Assembly (NCBI RefSeq): GCF_029457495.1
Contig: NZ_CP120361.1
Coordinates: 5,036,001-5,100,000, forward strand
DNA length: 64,000 nucleotides
Direction of reading: 5' to 3'
From: Chelativorans sp. AA-79
GTDB lineage: Bacteria > Pseudomonadota > Alphaproteobacteria > Rhizobiales > Rhizobiaceae
The position numbers and the translations under genes are program-made. Positions 33,381 through 40,577 of this stretch are shown here, in pieces. Numbering within the stretch: the first letter of the stretch is position 1; each line of letters begins with the position of its first letter. The notes below the pieces were generated by a model. It was not told where the DNA came from. It searched no databases and saw only the letters and a program-made list of their open reading frames with translations.

Positions 33381-34423
33381 TGCCGCGTCACGACGCATCT
33401 GAACTGGCGACCCGTCTCGGCCGAGAGGCCGAGGCGGTCTGCCGCCACTATCTGTCGTCCGGCCACCGCGCCGGGCGGTACTGGCTGGTCGGCGATGTGC
33501 AGAATACGCCAGGGCGCTCCATGTTCGTCCGCCTCGCCGGACCGGAAGCTGGCAAGGGCGCAGCAGGAAAATGGACCGATATGGCCACCGGGGAACATGG
33601 CGATCTGCTCGACGTCATCCGCGAGGCGCTCGGTCTGGTCGACTTCAGAGACGTGGCCGAGGAAGCGCGCCGTTTCCTCGCCCTCCCGCATCCCGAACCG
33701 GAAAAGACGAGAACGCCGACCGGCAACACATCCAGCAGCGCGCCCGGTTCGCCTGAAGCGTCGCGCCGCCTCTTCGCCATGGCGCAGCCGATCCACGGCA
33801 CCCTTGCGGAGATCTACCTACGCGGGCGGGGGATCACCTCCCTCTCGGACGCCGCCGCGCTGCGTTACCATCCCCGGTGCTATTACAGGCCCGACGAGCA
33901 TTCGCCCACCGAGATCAGGCCGGCGCTCGTTGCCGCCGTCACCGATCTCTCCGGCCGTCAGACCGGCGCGCACCGCACCTGGCTCGCCCCGGACGGGTCC
34001 GGCAAGGCGGCAGTCGAAACACCGCGGCGGGCGATGGGCGACCTTCTCGGCCACGCTGTCCGCTTCGGCACCGCCGCTGAGGTGCTCGCCGCCGGCGAGG
34101 GCATCGAGACCGTGCTGTCGCCCCGTCAGGTTCTCCCCCATATGCCGATGCTGGCGGCGCTTTCGGCCGCTCACCTCGCCGCCATCCTGTTCCCACTGAG
34201 CCTGCGCCGGCTCTATGTCGTCAGGGACCGCGACCCGGCCGGGGACGGTGCAAGAGACGGCCTGGTTGCCAGAGCAGCGAGCTTCGGGATCGAGGCGATA
34301 TCGCTCACGCCGCTCAACGGCGATTTCAACGATGATCTGCGACGCCACGGCGCCGATGCCCTCAGGGCGGCCCTGAAGAACCAGCTTCATCCCGAAGACG
34401 TCCGCCGTTTCATGGAGGGGTGA
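33380..34423 (+). CDS. Toprim-domain (primase-like) protein
   Basis: 347 aa. N-terminal DUF7146-like region with GKWTDMATGEHGDLLDVIRE; a C-terminal Toprim_3 domain with EVLAAGEGIETVL (the conserved Glu, about 236) and LYVVRDRDPAGDGA (the Asp-x-Asp, about 278-280). Such proteins are DNA primases of phage-P4/TraC type used for lagging-strand synthesis after transfer. No zinc-binding cysteine cluster is seen at the N-terminus. Overlaps the helicase gene by one base. Confidence 0.85.
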   Translation: MPRHDASELATRLGREAEAVCRHYLSSGHRAGRYWLVGDVQNTPGRSMFVRLAGPEAGKGAAGKWTDMATGEHGDLLDVIREALGLVDFRDVAEEARRFLALPHPEPEKTRTPTGNTSSSAPGSPEASRRLFAMAQPIHGTLAEIYLRGRGITSLSDAAALRYHPRCYYRPDEHSPTEIRPALVAAVTDLSGRQTGAHRTWLAPDGSGKAAVETPRRAMGDLLGHAVRFGTAAEVLAAGEGIETVLSPRQVLPHMPMLAALSAAHLAAILFPLSLRRLYVVRDRDPAGDGARDGLVARAASFGIEAISLTPLNGDFNDDLRRHGADALRAALKNQLHPEDVRRFMEG

Positions 34424-34570
34424 CACCATGATCGGTCCCGGAGGCGCGGCCCAGCTTCGCCCCCTGCCGGTTTCGGTCTCAGGTCATCGCCAGGAGCATC
34501 CTTCGTCGGAGAGTCCCGCGCCCACGGCCTTCTGAGAGGGCGATCGGCGCACAAACGGGCCGGGCAGGCA

Positions 34571-34655
34571 ATGGCCGGGTTTGGACTATTTTCCGCCGGC
34601 GGGGACGAGCCCCGCCTTTGCATCGCGAAAGTCAAAATAGTCCACCCCCGGCCAT
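34571..34655. repeat. large inverted repeat (cruciform) with an inner hairpin
   Basis: Two 22-bp arms (34571-34592 and 34634-34655) pair at 20 positions: outer ATGGCCGGG/CCCGGCCAT-like part and inner TGGACTATTTT/AAAATAGTCCA. The 41 bp between hold GGCGGGG-acgag-CCCCGCC. A further CCCTCGC-ggagcgg-GCGAGGG stem follows at 34661-34681. Its inner arms share GACTATTTT with the palindrome before the XRE gene at 38637. Confidence 0.75.
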
Positions 34656-34761
34656 CAAGGCCCTCGCGGAGCGGGCGAGGGCTGCCAACCCGTCCCGCCC
34701 GTGCGCTTCGACGCCTGCGAAGGCCGCGATGGGCGCGGTCTCCAGACGAAGGACGCTCCCG

Positions 34762-35697
34762 ATGGAAAACGAAACCGAATATGCAGGGGCCGAGCCGGTC
34801 CACACCTCCTCCCAGACCGATCACGCCCTCACCGAGCTCCAGCTCTACGGCTGGCGTCCCTTCCAGGACGAACCCGATCCCCGGCCGCTGCCCGAGGGCA
34901 ATACCGTCGCCGCGGCCGTCACAGACATCTTCGACGCCCTGGTCGCGACCCTCAGTGACACCCGCCTCGAGCCCGATCTCGAAGAGCTGCTCTGGGGGAC
35001 CGTCAATCTCTTCCACCGCGCCACCAGCCGGGTGGAGCGCGATCTCGACGATAACGAGCAGGCGCAGCGCCGGATGCAGCGGGAACAGGACGGCAGTGAG
35101 GTGAAGTCGGTCGAACTCGAACGCCTCACGGCCGAGGGGCAGACCCTGATCGAGCGGCGCGCCAGCATGGAACTCTTCCGCGACCTCGCCGCCGAGGCTT
35201 TCGAGCACCACACCGGCAGTGCCTGGCGGCCGCGCAGCGGCTCGATGGTCAACCATCGCAACCTGACCGCCGCGATGATCGACAGCCGCGACTTCCTCGC
35301 GGCGAAGCGCCGGGCCGAGACCGAGGTGATGCTGCCCGCCGGCCCGAAGGTGGCCGTGACCGGCGGCGCGGACTTCAACGACCACCGGCTGATCTGGGCG
35401 AAGCTCGATCAGGTCCATGCCAAGCACCCCGAGATGGTGCTGCTGCACGGCGGCTCGCCGAAGGGCGCGGAATTGATCGCCTCCCGCTGGGCCGATCACC
35501 GTAAGGTGCCGCAGGTCGCCTTCCGGCCCGACTGGACGAAGCATGGCAAGGCCGCGCCCTTCAAGCGCAACGATGCCATGCTGGACGTGCTGCCGGTCGG
35601 CGTCCTCGTCTTCCCCGGCACCGGAATTCAAGAGAACTTCGCGGACAAGGCCCGCAAGCTCGGCATCCCGGTCATGAAGTTTGACGGCGGGGCGTAA
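34762..35697 (+). CDS. DUF2493 (SLOG-type) protein
   Basis: 311 aa. C-terminal DUF2493/YspA Rossmann-like domain: PKVAVTGGADFNDHRLIWAK (about residues 193-212), LLHGGSPKGAELIASRWA and GVLVFPGTG. The SLOG superfamily binds nucleotides or nucleotide-derived signals. The N-terminal 190 residues include a coiled-coil (RVERDLDDNEQAQRRMQREQ). Start at 34762 chosen since upstream codons lie in the inverted-repeat region. Conserved neighbour of the Toprim/helicase genes on related elements. Confidence 0.85.
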   Translation: MENETEYAGAEPVHTSSQTDHALTELQLYGWRPFQDEPDPRPLPEGNTVAAAVTDIFDALVATLSDTRLEPDLEELLWGTVNLFHRATSRVERDLDDNEQAQRRMQREQDGSEVKSVELERLTAEGQTLIERRASMELFRDLAAEAFEHHTGSAWRPRSGSMVNHRNLTAAMIDSRDFLAAKRRAETEVMLPAGPKVAVTGGADFNDHRLIWAKLDQVHAKHPEMVLLHGGSPKGAELIASRWADHRKVPQVAFRPDWTKHGKAAPFKRNDAMLDVLPVGVLVFPGTGIQENFADKARKLGIPVMKFDGGA

Positions 35698-35705
35698 GCC
35701 CCGCC

Positions 35706-35760
35706 GTTCGGCGGCTTTCAGCCGCCGAACCTTGACAGAAAACTACGCCGGGCATTTGAT
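35706..35760 (+). promoter_or_regulatory. hairpin then promoter before the membrane-protein gene
   Basis: Perfect 11-bp arms GTTCGGCGGCT-ttc-AGCCGCCGAAC (35706-35730) without a following T run, so only a weak terminator. Immediately after, TTGACA (35732-35737), a 17-bp spacer and TTTGAT (35755-35760) form a plausible sigma-70 promoter. Confidence 0.45.
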
Positions 35761-35858
35761 GGAGCATCCTTGAAGAACCGGCGAAGCAGCATAGTCGCAG
35801 GCAGAGCGTATCTCCCGGTAGCCTGTTGTGATCCTCAACCGTTCTGCTGGAGGTTTCC

Positions 35859-36275
35859 ATGACGTTGATTCTGCTTGCCATCTCCTTGACCATCACGGCC
35901 TGCGTGATCGCCTGGAATCTCGCGATCTATGCCTTGCCCGTCATGGCCGCGATCACCGCTGCGCAATATGCCTGGGGTGCCGGAGCGGGCGTTCTAATGT
36001 CCGGCTTCGCCGCCATAGGAGCGGCATTGCTATCGGTGGCTCTCGTGATCGTCGTTCTCGGCTTCGCGAAGAATCCGGTTCTGCGGCTGATCGCACTTGC
36101 TCTTTTCGCCGTGCCTGCCGTCATCGCTGGCTATGCGCTGGTCTATGGCATCACGAAGAACGCCATCGACTCGACTGTTTTGCTCAATCTGCTCGGCGGC
36201 ATGGGCGGCCTCGTCATCGGCATCTCGGCCATCGTCAATCTGAACGCCCTCGGCGAGTCCGTGTTCTCGCGCTGA
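35859..36275 (+). CDS. small integral membrane protein, 138 aa, unknown
   Basis: Four hydrophobic segments at about residues 3-25, 45-68, 73-98 and 105-130 with few charges. GGAGG lies 6 bp before ATG (CTGGAGGTTTCC). No family recognised. The gene has its own promoter candidate and stands alone, unlike its operon-bound neighbours. Could serve in entry exclusion or mating-pair contact, but that is a guess. Confidence 0.7.
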   Translation: MTLILLAISLTITACVIAWNLAIYALPVMAAITAAQYAWGAGAGVLMSGFAAIGAALLSVALVIVVLGFAKNPVLRLIALALFAVPAVIAGYALVYGITKNAIDSTVLLNLLGGMGGLVIGISAIVNLNALGESVFSR

Positions 36276-36380
36276 AACGGCGGCCGTGATCGTCGATTCC
36301 AGTGGGGAAAACCCGGCGGCTTGCGCCGCAAGGTTCCGGCTGTCCGCTCGAACGTCGGGCGTCCATGTCATCGCTGTCCT

Positions 36381-36746
36381 GGCCCCATCGTTCTCGGTCT
36401 GCTTCGCCCGGTTTGGAAATCGGTCAGCAGCATGAATCCCACACCCGTAGCGCTCGACTCCCGCAGCATCGGTGCTTCGTTCCGGGAGTTCAGCCACGAA
36501 CACCTTCATTGCCGCTCTCGCAATCCAGCGGGACCGGCCTCCGCTGTCGAAGCCGGGGCAATGCCCTGCCGCGCCCGGAAATCCGATAGCTGCTTCGTTC
36601 TCATCCCGGACGACGCGCCTTCCTGCGGCAAGCGCGAGGGCGGCCCGGAACGCGAAGGCGGGTGGGCCGGTGCTGTGCCGAATGGTCCGGGTCTCGGGGG
36701 CTGTCTGGTCGCTGTCGCCAGCAAGGACGATGGCTCTGCTGTGCAT
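36381..36746 (-). pseudogene. decayed inverted copy of ssb
   Basis: In frame on the minus strand, pieces of the intact SSB are recognisable in order: IVLAGDSDQTAPETRT (intact: IVILAGNIGQAPETRT), GRRVVRDEN (GRVVRDEN), AAMKVFV (KGMKVLV) and VERYGCG plus NRAKQTEND (VDRYGCE, SRAKQTEND). The middle (the EWHRITCFN core) is lost. The frame stays open through about 286 codons, so translation is possible but the fold should be broken. It diverges from ssb across about 240 bp. Confidence 0.72.
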
Positions 36747-36985
36747 CCCCATTTTGCTCTCGAAGGCACCAATCCCTCCGCCTGACTGATCCCCTAAGTC
36801 CGTTCGCTTTCCACCAGCAACCCCCGCGGCTCCCAGCCGTGTTGCCGCGCGGAGCGCGGCTGCCCGCCCCACCTGGGGCCTTAGGGGCAAGCTGCCGCCA
36901 GGGCGGCAGTTGCGGGAGTCTCCCGACGGCCTTGGCCGGGTCTCGTCGGAGGGATGGTCCCTCCGAGAAGCAACGGAGACTTACA
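36747..36985 (+). promoter_or_regulatory. ssb upstream region with leader family C, copy 2
   Basis: No gene. Contains CTGCCGCC-ag-GGCGGCAG (36891-36908) and, close to the start, CGGAGGGA-TGG-TCCCTCCG (about 36948-36966), which shares the centre GGGATGGTCCC with the leader at 26309-26327 but has compensating stem changes. Ribosome site CGGAG precedes ATG by 8 bp. It serves as the divergent space between ssb and its decayed inverted copy. Confidence 0.5.
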
Positions 36986-37387
36986 ATGCAGAACATCGTC
37001 ATCCTCGCCGGCAACATCGGTCAGGCCCCCGAAACCCGCACCACCCAGGGCGGCACCGGCATCACCCACTTCACCCTGGCCACCTCGCGCCCCCGCTACT
37101 CGGAAGGCCGTGTCGTCCGCGATGAGAACGGCTATCGGGTCCAGGACACGGAATGGCACCGCATCACCTGCTTCAACGGCCTCGGCAAGACGATCCAGCA
37201 GCATTGCGACAAGGGCATGAAGGTTCTGGTTCGCGGCCGCATCCACTACACGAAATGGACCGATCAGCAGGGCGTTGACCGCTATGGCTGCGAGATCATC
37301 GCCGAGACGGTGGATTTCCTGAGCCGGGCGAAGCAGACCGAGAACGATGACGGCAAGTTCATCGACGACGAAGACATCCCGTTCTGA
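36986..37387 (+). CDS. ssb: single-stranded DNA-binding protein
   Basis: 133 aa. OB fold with ILAGNIGQAPETRTTQGGTG and EWHRITCFNGLGKTIQQHCD, then VRGRIHYTKWTDQQGVDRYG. The C-terminal tail ends in DDEDIPF, the acidic tip that recruits replication proteins. Shorter linker than chromosomal SSB, as usual for element-borne forms. It coats the transferred strand in the recipient. Preceded by structured leader C and followed by a strong terminator. Confidence 0.95.
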   Translation: MQNIVILAGNIGQAPETRTTQGGTGITHFTLATSRPRYSEGRVVRDENGYRVQDTEWHRITCFNGLGKTIQQHCDKGMKVLVRGRIHYTKWTDQQGVDRYGCEIIAETVDFLSRAKQTENDDGKFIDDEDIPF

Positions 37388-37400
37388 GCGGGAAGTCCGG

Positions 37401-37430
37401 AACCCGGCGGCGCAAGCCGCCGGGTTTTCC
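37401..37430 (+). terminator. rho-independent-like terminator after ssb
   Basis: AACCCGGCGGC-gcaa-GCCGCCGGGTT, perfect 11-bp arms, followed by TTCC with four T in a row at the end of the stem. 13 bp after the stop. Confidence 0.75.
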
Positions 37431-37452
37431 CATGTTCGCGCCGAATCGCTTG

Positions 37453-37566
37453 ATGAAGGGGGGCAAGCCGCCCCTCTCAAACTCTCCCCATGAAGGAAGG
37501 GCAAAGCCCCTCCTTCAAACATCCTCCCATGGAAGGGGGTGTTACACCCCCTTCCAAACCATCCCC
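37453..37566 (+). repeat. hairpin-repeat array 1 (3 units)
   Basis: Three head-to-tail units of 37, 39 and 38 bp starting at 37453, 37490 and 37529. Each begins ATGAAGG or ATGGAAGG, folds into a GC-rich hairpin (for example GGGGG-tgttac-? closing ACCCCC), and ends with a C-rich linker CAAAC-(A/C)TCC. Stem bases differ between units while pairing stays. Units 1 and 2 recur almost unchanged in array 2. A GCGGCCCC-tggtc-GGGGCCGC hairpin follows at 37581-37601. Confidence 0.7.
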
Positions 37567-37808
37567 ATTCCGATATTGACGCGGCCCCTGGTCGGGGCCG
37601 CGGGCTCTTCTCTCACTGACTTCGGATCATACACCAGCCACTCCGGCGTCAAGGACATCGCGGTTCCCCCAATTTTCAGCCGCCGCCCATAGGGCGTCGC
37701 CAGAAAATCGGCTCCCCCGCTCGCCGCCGTTGGCGGTCGCTCCGCGATCCCTGACCCCTCGCGGCTACGGTGTCCGCTCCTCTCGTCAGCGAGAGAAAGG
37801 AGCATGAC

Positions 37809-38183
37809 ATGAATAAATACAAATACATCAGCATCGACGGCGGCAGCGCGGCTTACTGGCGTGAGCGCAGACATGCCTTCGGGCTTATCCGCGAAGCCGA
37901 GTTGGTGGCGAAGGAACTGGCCGAGGCACCGATGTATCTGCATGGAGGCTACGACGAGGACGGCGATGTGATCCCTATCGAGAACCTCGGTCCGCACGAT
38001 GACATGGATGACGCGATCCGGGCCATCGAGGCCGACCCGACCGCGGTGAGCATCCTCCTCGCACAAGGCCGCACGCACATTGGCGGACATAAGATCGGGG
38101 CGGTGATCCGGGCACTGGAACCAGACTGGGGAGGCATCGAGGACCCGGAGAGCAATCCGCTCTGGGGACCGGATACCGACTGA
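37809..38183 (+). CDS. small protein between the hairpin arrays, 124 aa, unknown
   Basis: MNKYKYISIDGGSAAYWRER, then RHAFGLIREAELVAKELAEA; acidic middle (GGYDEDGDVIPIE). No known domain. Start at 37809 follows AGGAG by 6 bp; a CTCTCG-tcag-CGAGAG stem sits just before the ribosome site. Flanked on both sides by the hairpin arrays and followed by a perfect terminator, so it is an independent unit. Confidence 0.68.
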   Translation: MNKYKYISIDGGSAAYWRERRHAFGLIREAELVAKELAEAPMYLHGGYDEDGDVIPIENLGPHDDMDDAIRAIEADPTAVSILLAQGRTHIGGHKIGAVIRALEPDWGGIEDPESNPLWGPDTD

Positions 38184-38189
38184 GCCTGC

Positions 38190-38222
38190 GACGAGAGGCG
38201 GCGAAAGCCGCCTCTCGTCTTT
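38190..38222 (+). terminator. strong terminator after the 124-aa gene
   Basis: GACGAGAGGCGGC-gaaa-GCCGCCTCTCGTC, perfect 13-bp arms, then TTTG. It is followed at 38236-38272 by a second long stem AGCCCTGG ... CCAGGGCT with inner GGCCGG/CCGGCC. Confidence 0.75.
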
Positions 38223-38272
38223 GCTTCGTTGGCAACAGCCCTGGCGGCCGGATCGACCGGCCACCAGGGCTG

Positions 38273-38436
38273 ATGAAAGGGGGGCAAGCCACCCCTCTCA
38301 AACTCTCCCCATGAAGGAAGGGCAAAGCCCCTCCTTCAAACATCCTCCCCAAGGGAAGGGCCGAGGCCCCTCCCTTGAACCCTCCCATGGGAAGGAGGCG
38401 ACGGTTCCCTCGCCCTCCTTCCCAAACCCATCCTCC
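38273..38436 (+). repeat. hairpin-repeat array 2 (4 units)
   Basis: Units start at 38273, 38311, 38351 and 38387 (38, 40, 36 and about 50 bp). The first two are near-identical to units 1 and 2 of array 1 over about 75 bp; the last two have new stems (GGGAAGGGCC/GGCCCCTCCC and GGGAAGGAGGCGA/TCGCCCTCCTTCCC) with the same CAAACC or GAACC linker. No coding potential. Confidence 0.7.
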
Positions 38437-38574
38437 TCTCCCTGAGCCTGCGGTGTCGCTTTCTCCGCGCGAAATATGTGCGGATCTTCGGCGACCGAAT
38501 CAGATGTCGGGCAAGGAGAGGAAATCTCGCTGTAAAAGGCAGTTCTGCCCCGATTCCGGGTGGCGCTCGATCCA

Positions 38575-38600
38575 AGAACGACTAAAATAGTCGTAGTTCT
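38575..38600. promoter_or_regulatory. palindrome before the XRE gene
   Basis: CGACTA-AAA-TAGTCG lies within a longer imperfect GAAC ... GTTC repeat, about 40 bp before the XRE gene. It is the only AT-rich patch nearby and fits an autoregulatory XRE operator. The half-site GACTATTTT also occurs in both arms of the inverted repeat at 34571-34655. Confidence 0.5.
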
Positions 38601-38636
38601 GGAGTGCGTGCAGGTCTCGGTGGGAGGTGATCATGT

Positions 38637-38885
38637 ATGATCACCGCCCGACAATCACGGGCCGCGCGTGCGTTGCTGGGTTGGACACAGGAGACGCTCG
38701 CTGACAAGGCCCGAGTATCGCTGACCGCGCTTAAACGCCTCGAATCCGAGAACCGGCTTGAGGTGTTTGAGTCCACTCGCGATGAAGTGCGCCGCGCACT
38801 CGAGGCCGCCGGGATCGTTCTCCTGTCGACGGACAAGGGCGAAGGGGTGTTGCTCCTGCATGACAGGATCGATGCCCAAAGGTAG
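38637..38885 (+). CDS. XRE-family HTH regulator
   Basis: 82 aa. MITARQSRAARALLGWTQET then LADKARVSLTALKRLESENR form a HTH_3 domain; the rest (RRALEAAGIVLLSTDKGEGV) is the common tail of short alphaproteobacterial XRE regulators. GGGAGGTG precedes the ATG. Likely represses itself through the palindrome upstream and perhaps controls island genes. Confidence 0.88.
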   Translation: MITARQSRAARALLGWTQETLADKARVSLTALKRLESENRLEVFESTRDEVRRALEAAGIVLLSTDKGEGVLLLHDRIDAQR

Positions 38886-38981
38886 CGTCGCGGCCTGGGC
38901 GTTGACCTGCTCTCGTCAAAAAGAATGGCTATCTCTCACCGGAGATGGTTAACAAACACGTTACCCGAACGTGAGCGAGTG

Positions 38982-39257
38982 ATGGGACACGCGACACAGA
39001 CATTTCTTGATGCACCACCGTCCAGCCAGACGCTGACGTCCTATGATCGCGAGCACATGAAACTCTACATGCGGCTGCTTGATGCCGAGCGCGACGGCGC
39101 TGACTGGCGTGAGGCGGTGCGAATCCTCTTCGGCCTCGATCCCGCTCGGGACCCCGAGCGTTGTCGTTCCGTCCATGACGCGCATCTTTCCCGCGCGCAT
39201 TGGATGACGGAGTACGGCTATCGCGAACTGGTCCGCGACAGCCAGCGGAAGGCGTGA
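38982..39257 (+). CDS. DUF2285-type small protein
   Basis: 91 aa. TSYDREHMKLYMRLLDAERD then GADWREAVRILFGLDPARDP and HLSRAHWMTEYGYRELVRDS match the short DUF2285-type DNA-binding protein that precedes the larger DUF6499/DUF2285 regulator on related islands. Ribosome site is weak (GTGAGCGAG). Role in regulation is inferred from position. Confidence 0.75.
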   Translation: MGHATQTFLDAPPSSQTLTSYDREHMKLYMRLLDAERDGADWREAVRILFGLDPARDPERCRSVHDAHLSRAHWMTEYGYRELVRDSQRKA

Positions 39258-39368
39258 TCGTGATGCGCGGCACGCATCGCCTGTTGACCTCCACCTGACT
39301 TCCCCAATTCAACCCGAGCGGGAATCGTAGACATCCCAACTTCCTGGGCTGAAACTTGGGAGACTGCG

Positions 39369-40134
39369 ATGACCCCCGACGCATCGACCTGGCGTTCTTC
39401 GGAATATGACCATCTGGATACGTTGACCGCATCCGATCTGGCCTGGGAATGGCTCCGTCGCAACGACGCCTATGACGCAGATTTTGAAGCTGTGGCCTCT
39501 GGCCATGGAGACCCCGAACCGCTGACCGAACAAATCCGGCAGCGGTGGGGGTTGCGATTTCCCCGTCGATCCACTGATCTCGCCTCCTGATGCGCCCGTC
39601 TTCTGGCTCCCGCGAGAGGACACCAGCGTCGTCATCCTGACGGAAGCCCCGCCGGAACTCGACACAAGCCCTGTTCCTGAGCCGGTAGAGCCATGGCGAG
39701 ACGATACGCCAATCGGCGATGACGAGGCAGCATTCCGCTTCGCCCTCGGGAACGGACAACGTCTCCAGATCATCGACTGCGCCATCGATGGGCAGGCGGT
39801 TGCCGTCATCCCTCTCGGCATCGAAGGCTTTGACCGGATCGAATCGGTCTATCGATTTCTCTCGGCCTTGCACCGCCGCGCCATCCCGCCGGACACGCGC
39901 CTGACGCGTCAGCAGCGCGCCCGTCAGCGCAGAATGGTTCGCGCCTTCGACGGTGAACGGACTGGCGCGACGCAGCAGGAAATCGCCGAAGTCCTTTTCA
40001 ACATAGGGCATCTCGGCCGCGACGAATGGCAGGCTTCGTCGGCGCGTCATCGCATCAAGACGCTCCTGCGCGACGCTCGTGCCATGGTCGCGGGCGGCTA
40101 TCGAAAACTCCTGCGTCATCGCCACCCACGTTAA
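39369..40134 (+). pseudogene. DUF6499-DUF2285 transcriptional regulator with a frameshift
   Basis: The N-terminal DUF6499 part is in one frame (MTPDASTWRSSEYDHLDTLT ... QRWGLRFP) and stops at 39590. The rest, DUF2285-like (VDPLISPPDAPVFWLPRED ... RQRRMVRAFDGERTGATQQE ... HRIKTLLRDARAMVAGGYR), continues in another frame to 40134. The two join at a CCCC run (39561-39564): one base fewer restores a normal protein of about 254 aa. Either an inactivating mutation or a sequencing error in the run. Confidence 0.75.
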
Positions 40135-40274
40135 CGCGATTCCGCGCTCCCGTTGGTGGGCGATTTCGATACCCCCCAACTTCGCCCTGCATCTCTCCGG
40201 TTTTTCTTCGCCACCGTGGTCGTTGCCCGCCGCTGATCCGCAGCGGCCGTCCCAACACCACGGAGGCCCGTTCC

Positions 40275-40559
40275 ATGCCGCACGAACCCGTCGTTTTGCC
40301 GCCGCGCTTCCTGCGCACCAAGGAAGCCGCCGAGTTTCTCAGCCTCTCGGCACGCACCCTCGAAAAGCACCGCACCTACGGAACCGGACCCGCCTATCGC
40401 AAGCTCGGCGGCCGTGTCGTCTACGCCATCGACGATCTCGAAAGCTGGGCCGATCGCGGCGCTGTGACGTCCACCTCCGATCCGCGTGGCTCCGTTCTGC
40501 CCGCCAAGCGCCATGCGTCTCTTCCGTCCGGCCCGCGGGCCGGACGTTATGCGCGCTGA
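40275..40559 (+). CDS. AlpA/excisionase-like helix-turn-helix protein
   Basis: 94 aa. PPRFLRTKEAAEFLSLSART then LEKHRTYGTGPAYRKLGGRV and VYAIDDLESW form a MerR/AlpA-type HTH_17 domain. It lies directly upstream of the replication initiator gene on many such islands; it may act as excision factor for the integrase or as a regulator of repA. A GCCGCTG-atccg-CAGCGGC stem is found in its leader. Confidence 0.85.
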   Translation: MPHEPVVLPPRFLRTKEAAEFLSLSARTLEKHRTYGTGPAYRKLGGRVVYAIDDLESWADRGAVTSTSDPRGSVLPAKRHASLPSGPRAGRYAR

Positions 40560-40577
40560 GCGCGGCCAGCTCCCTTC

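Noticed and set aside
37453..38436. Possible CRISPR array
   Set aside because: The units have variable stems and no constant repeat-spacer order, and no cas gene is present in the window.
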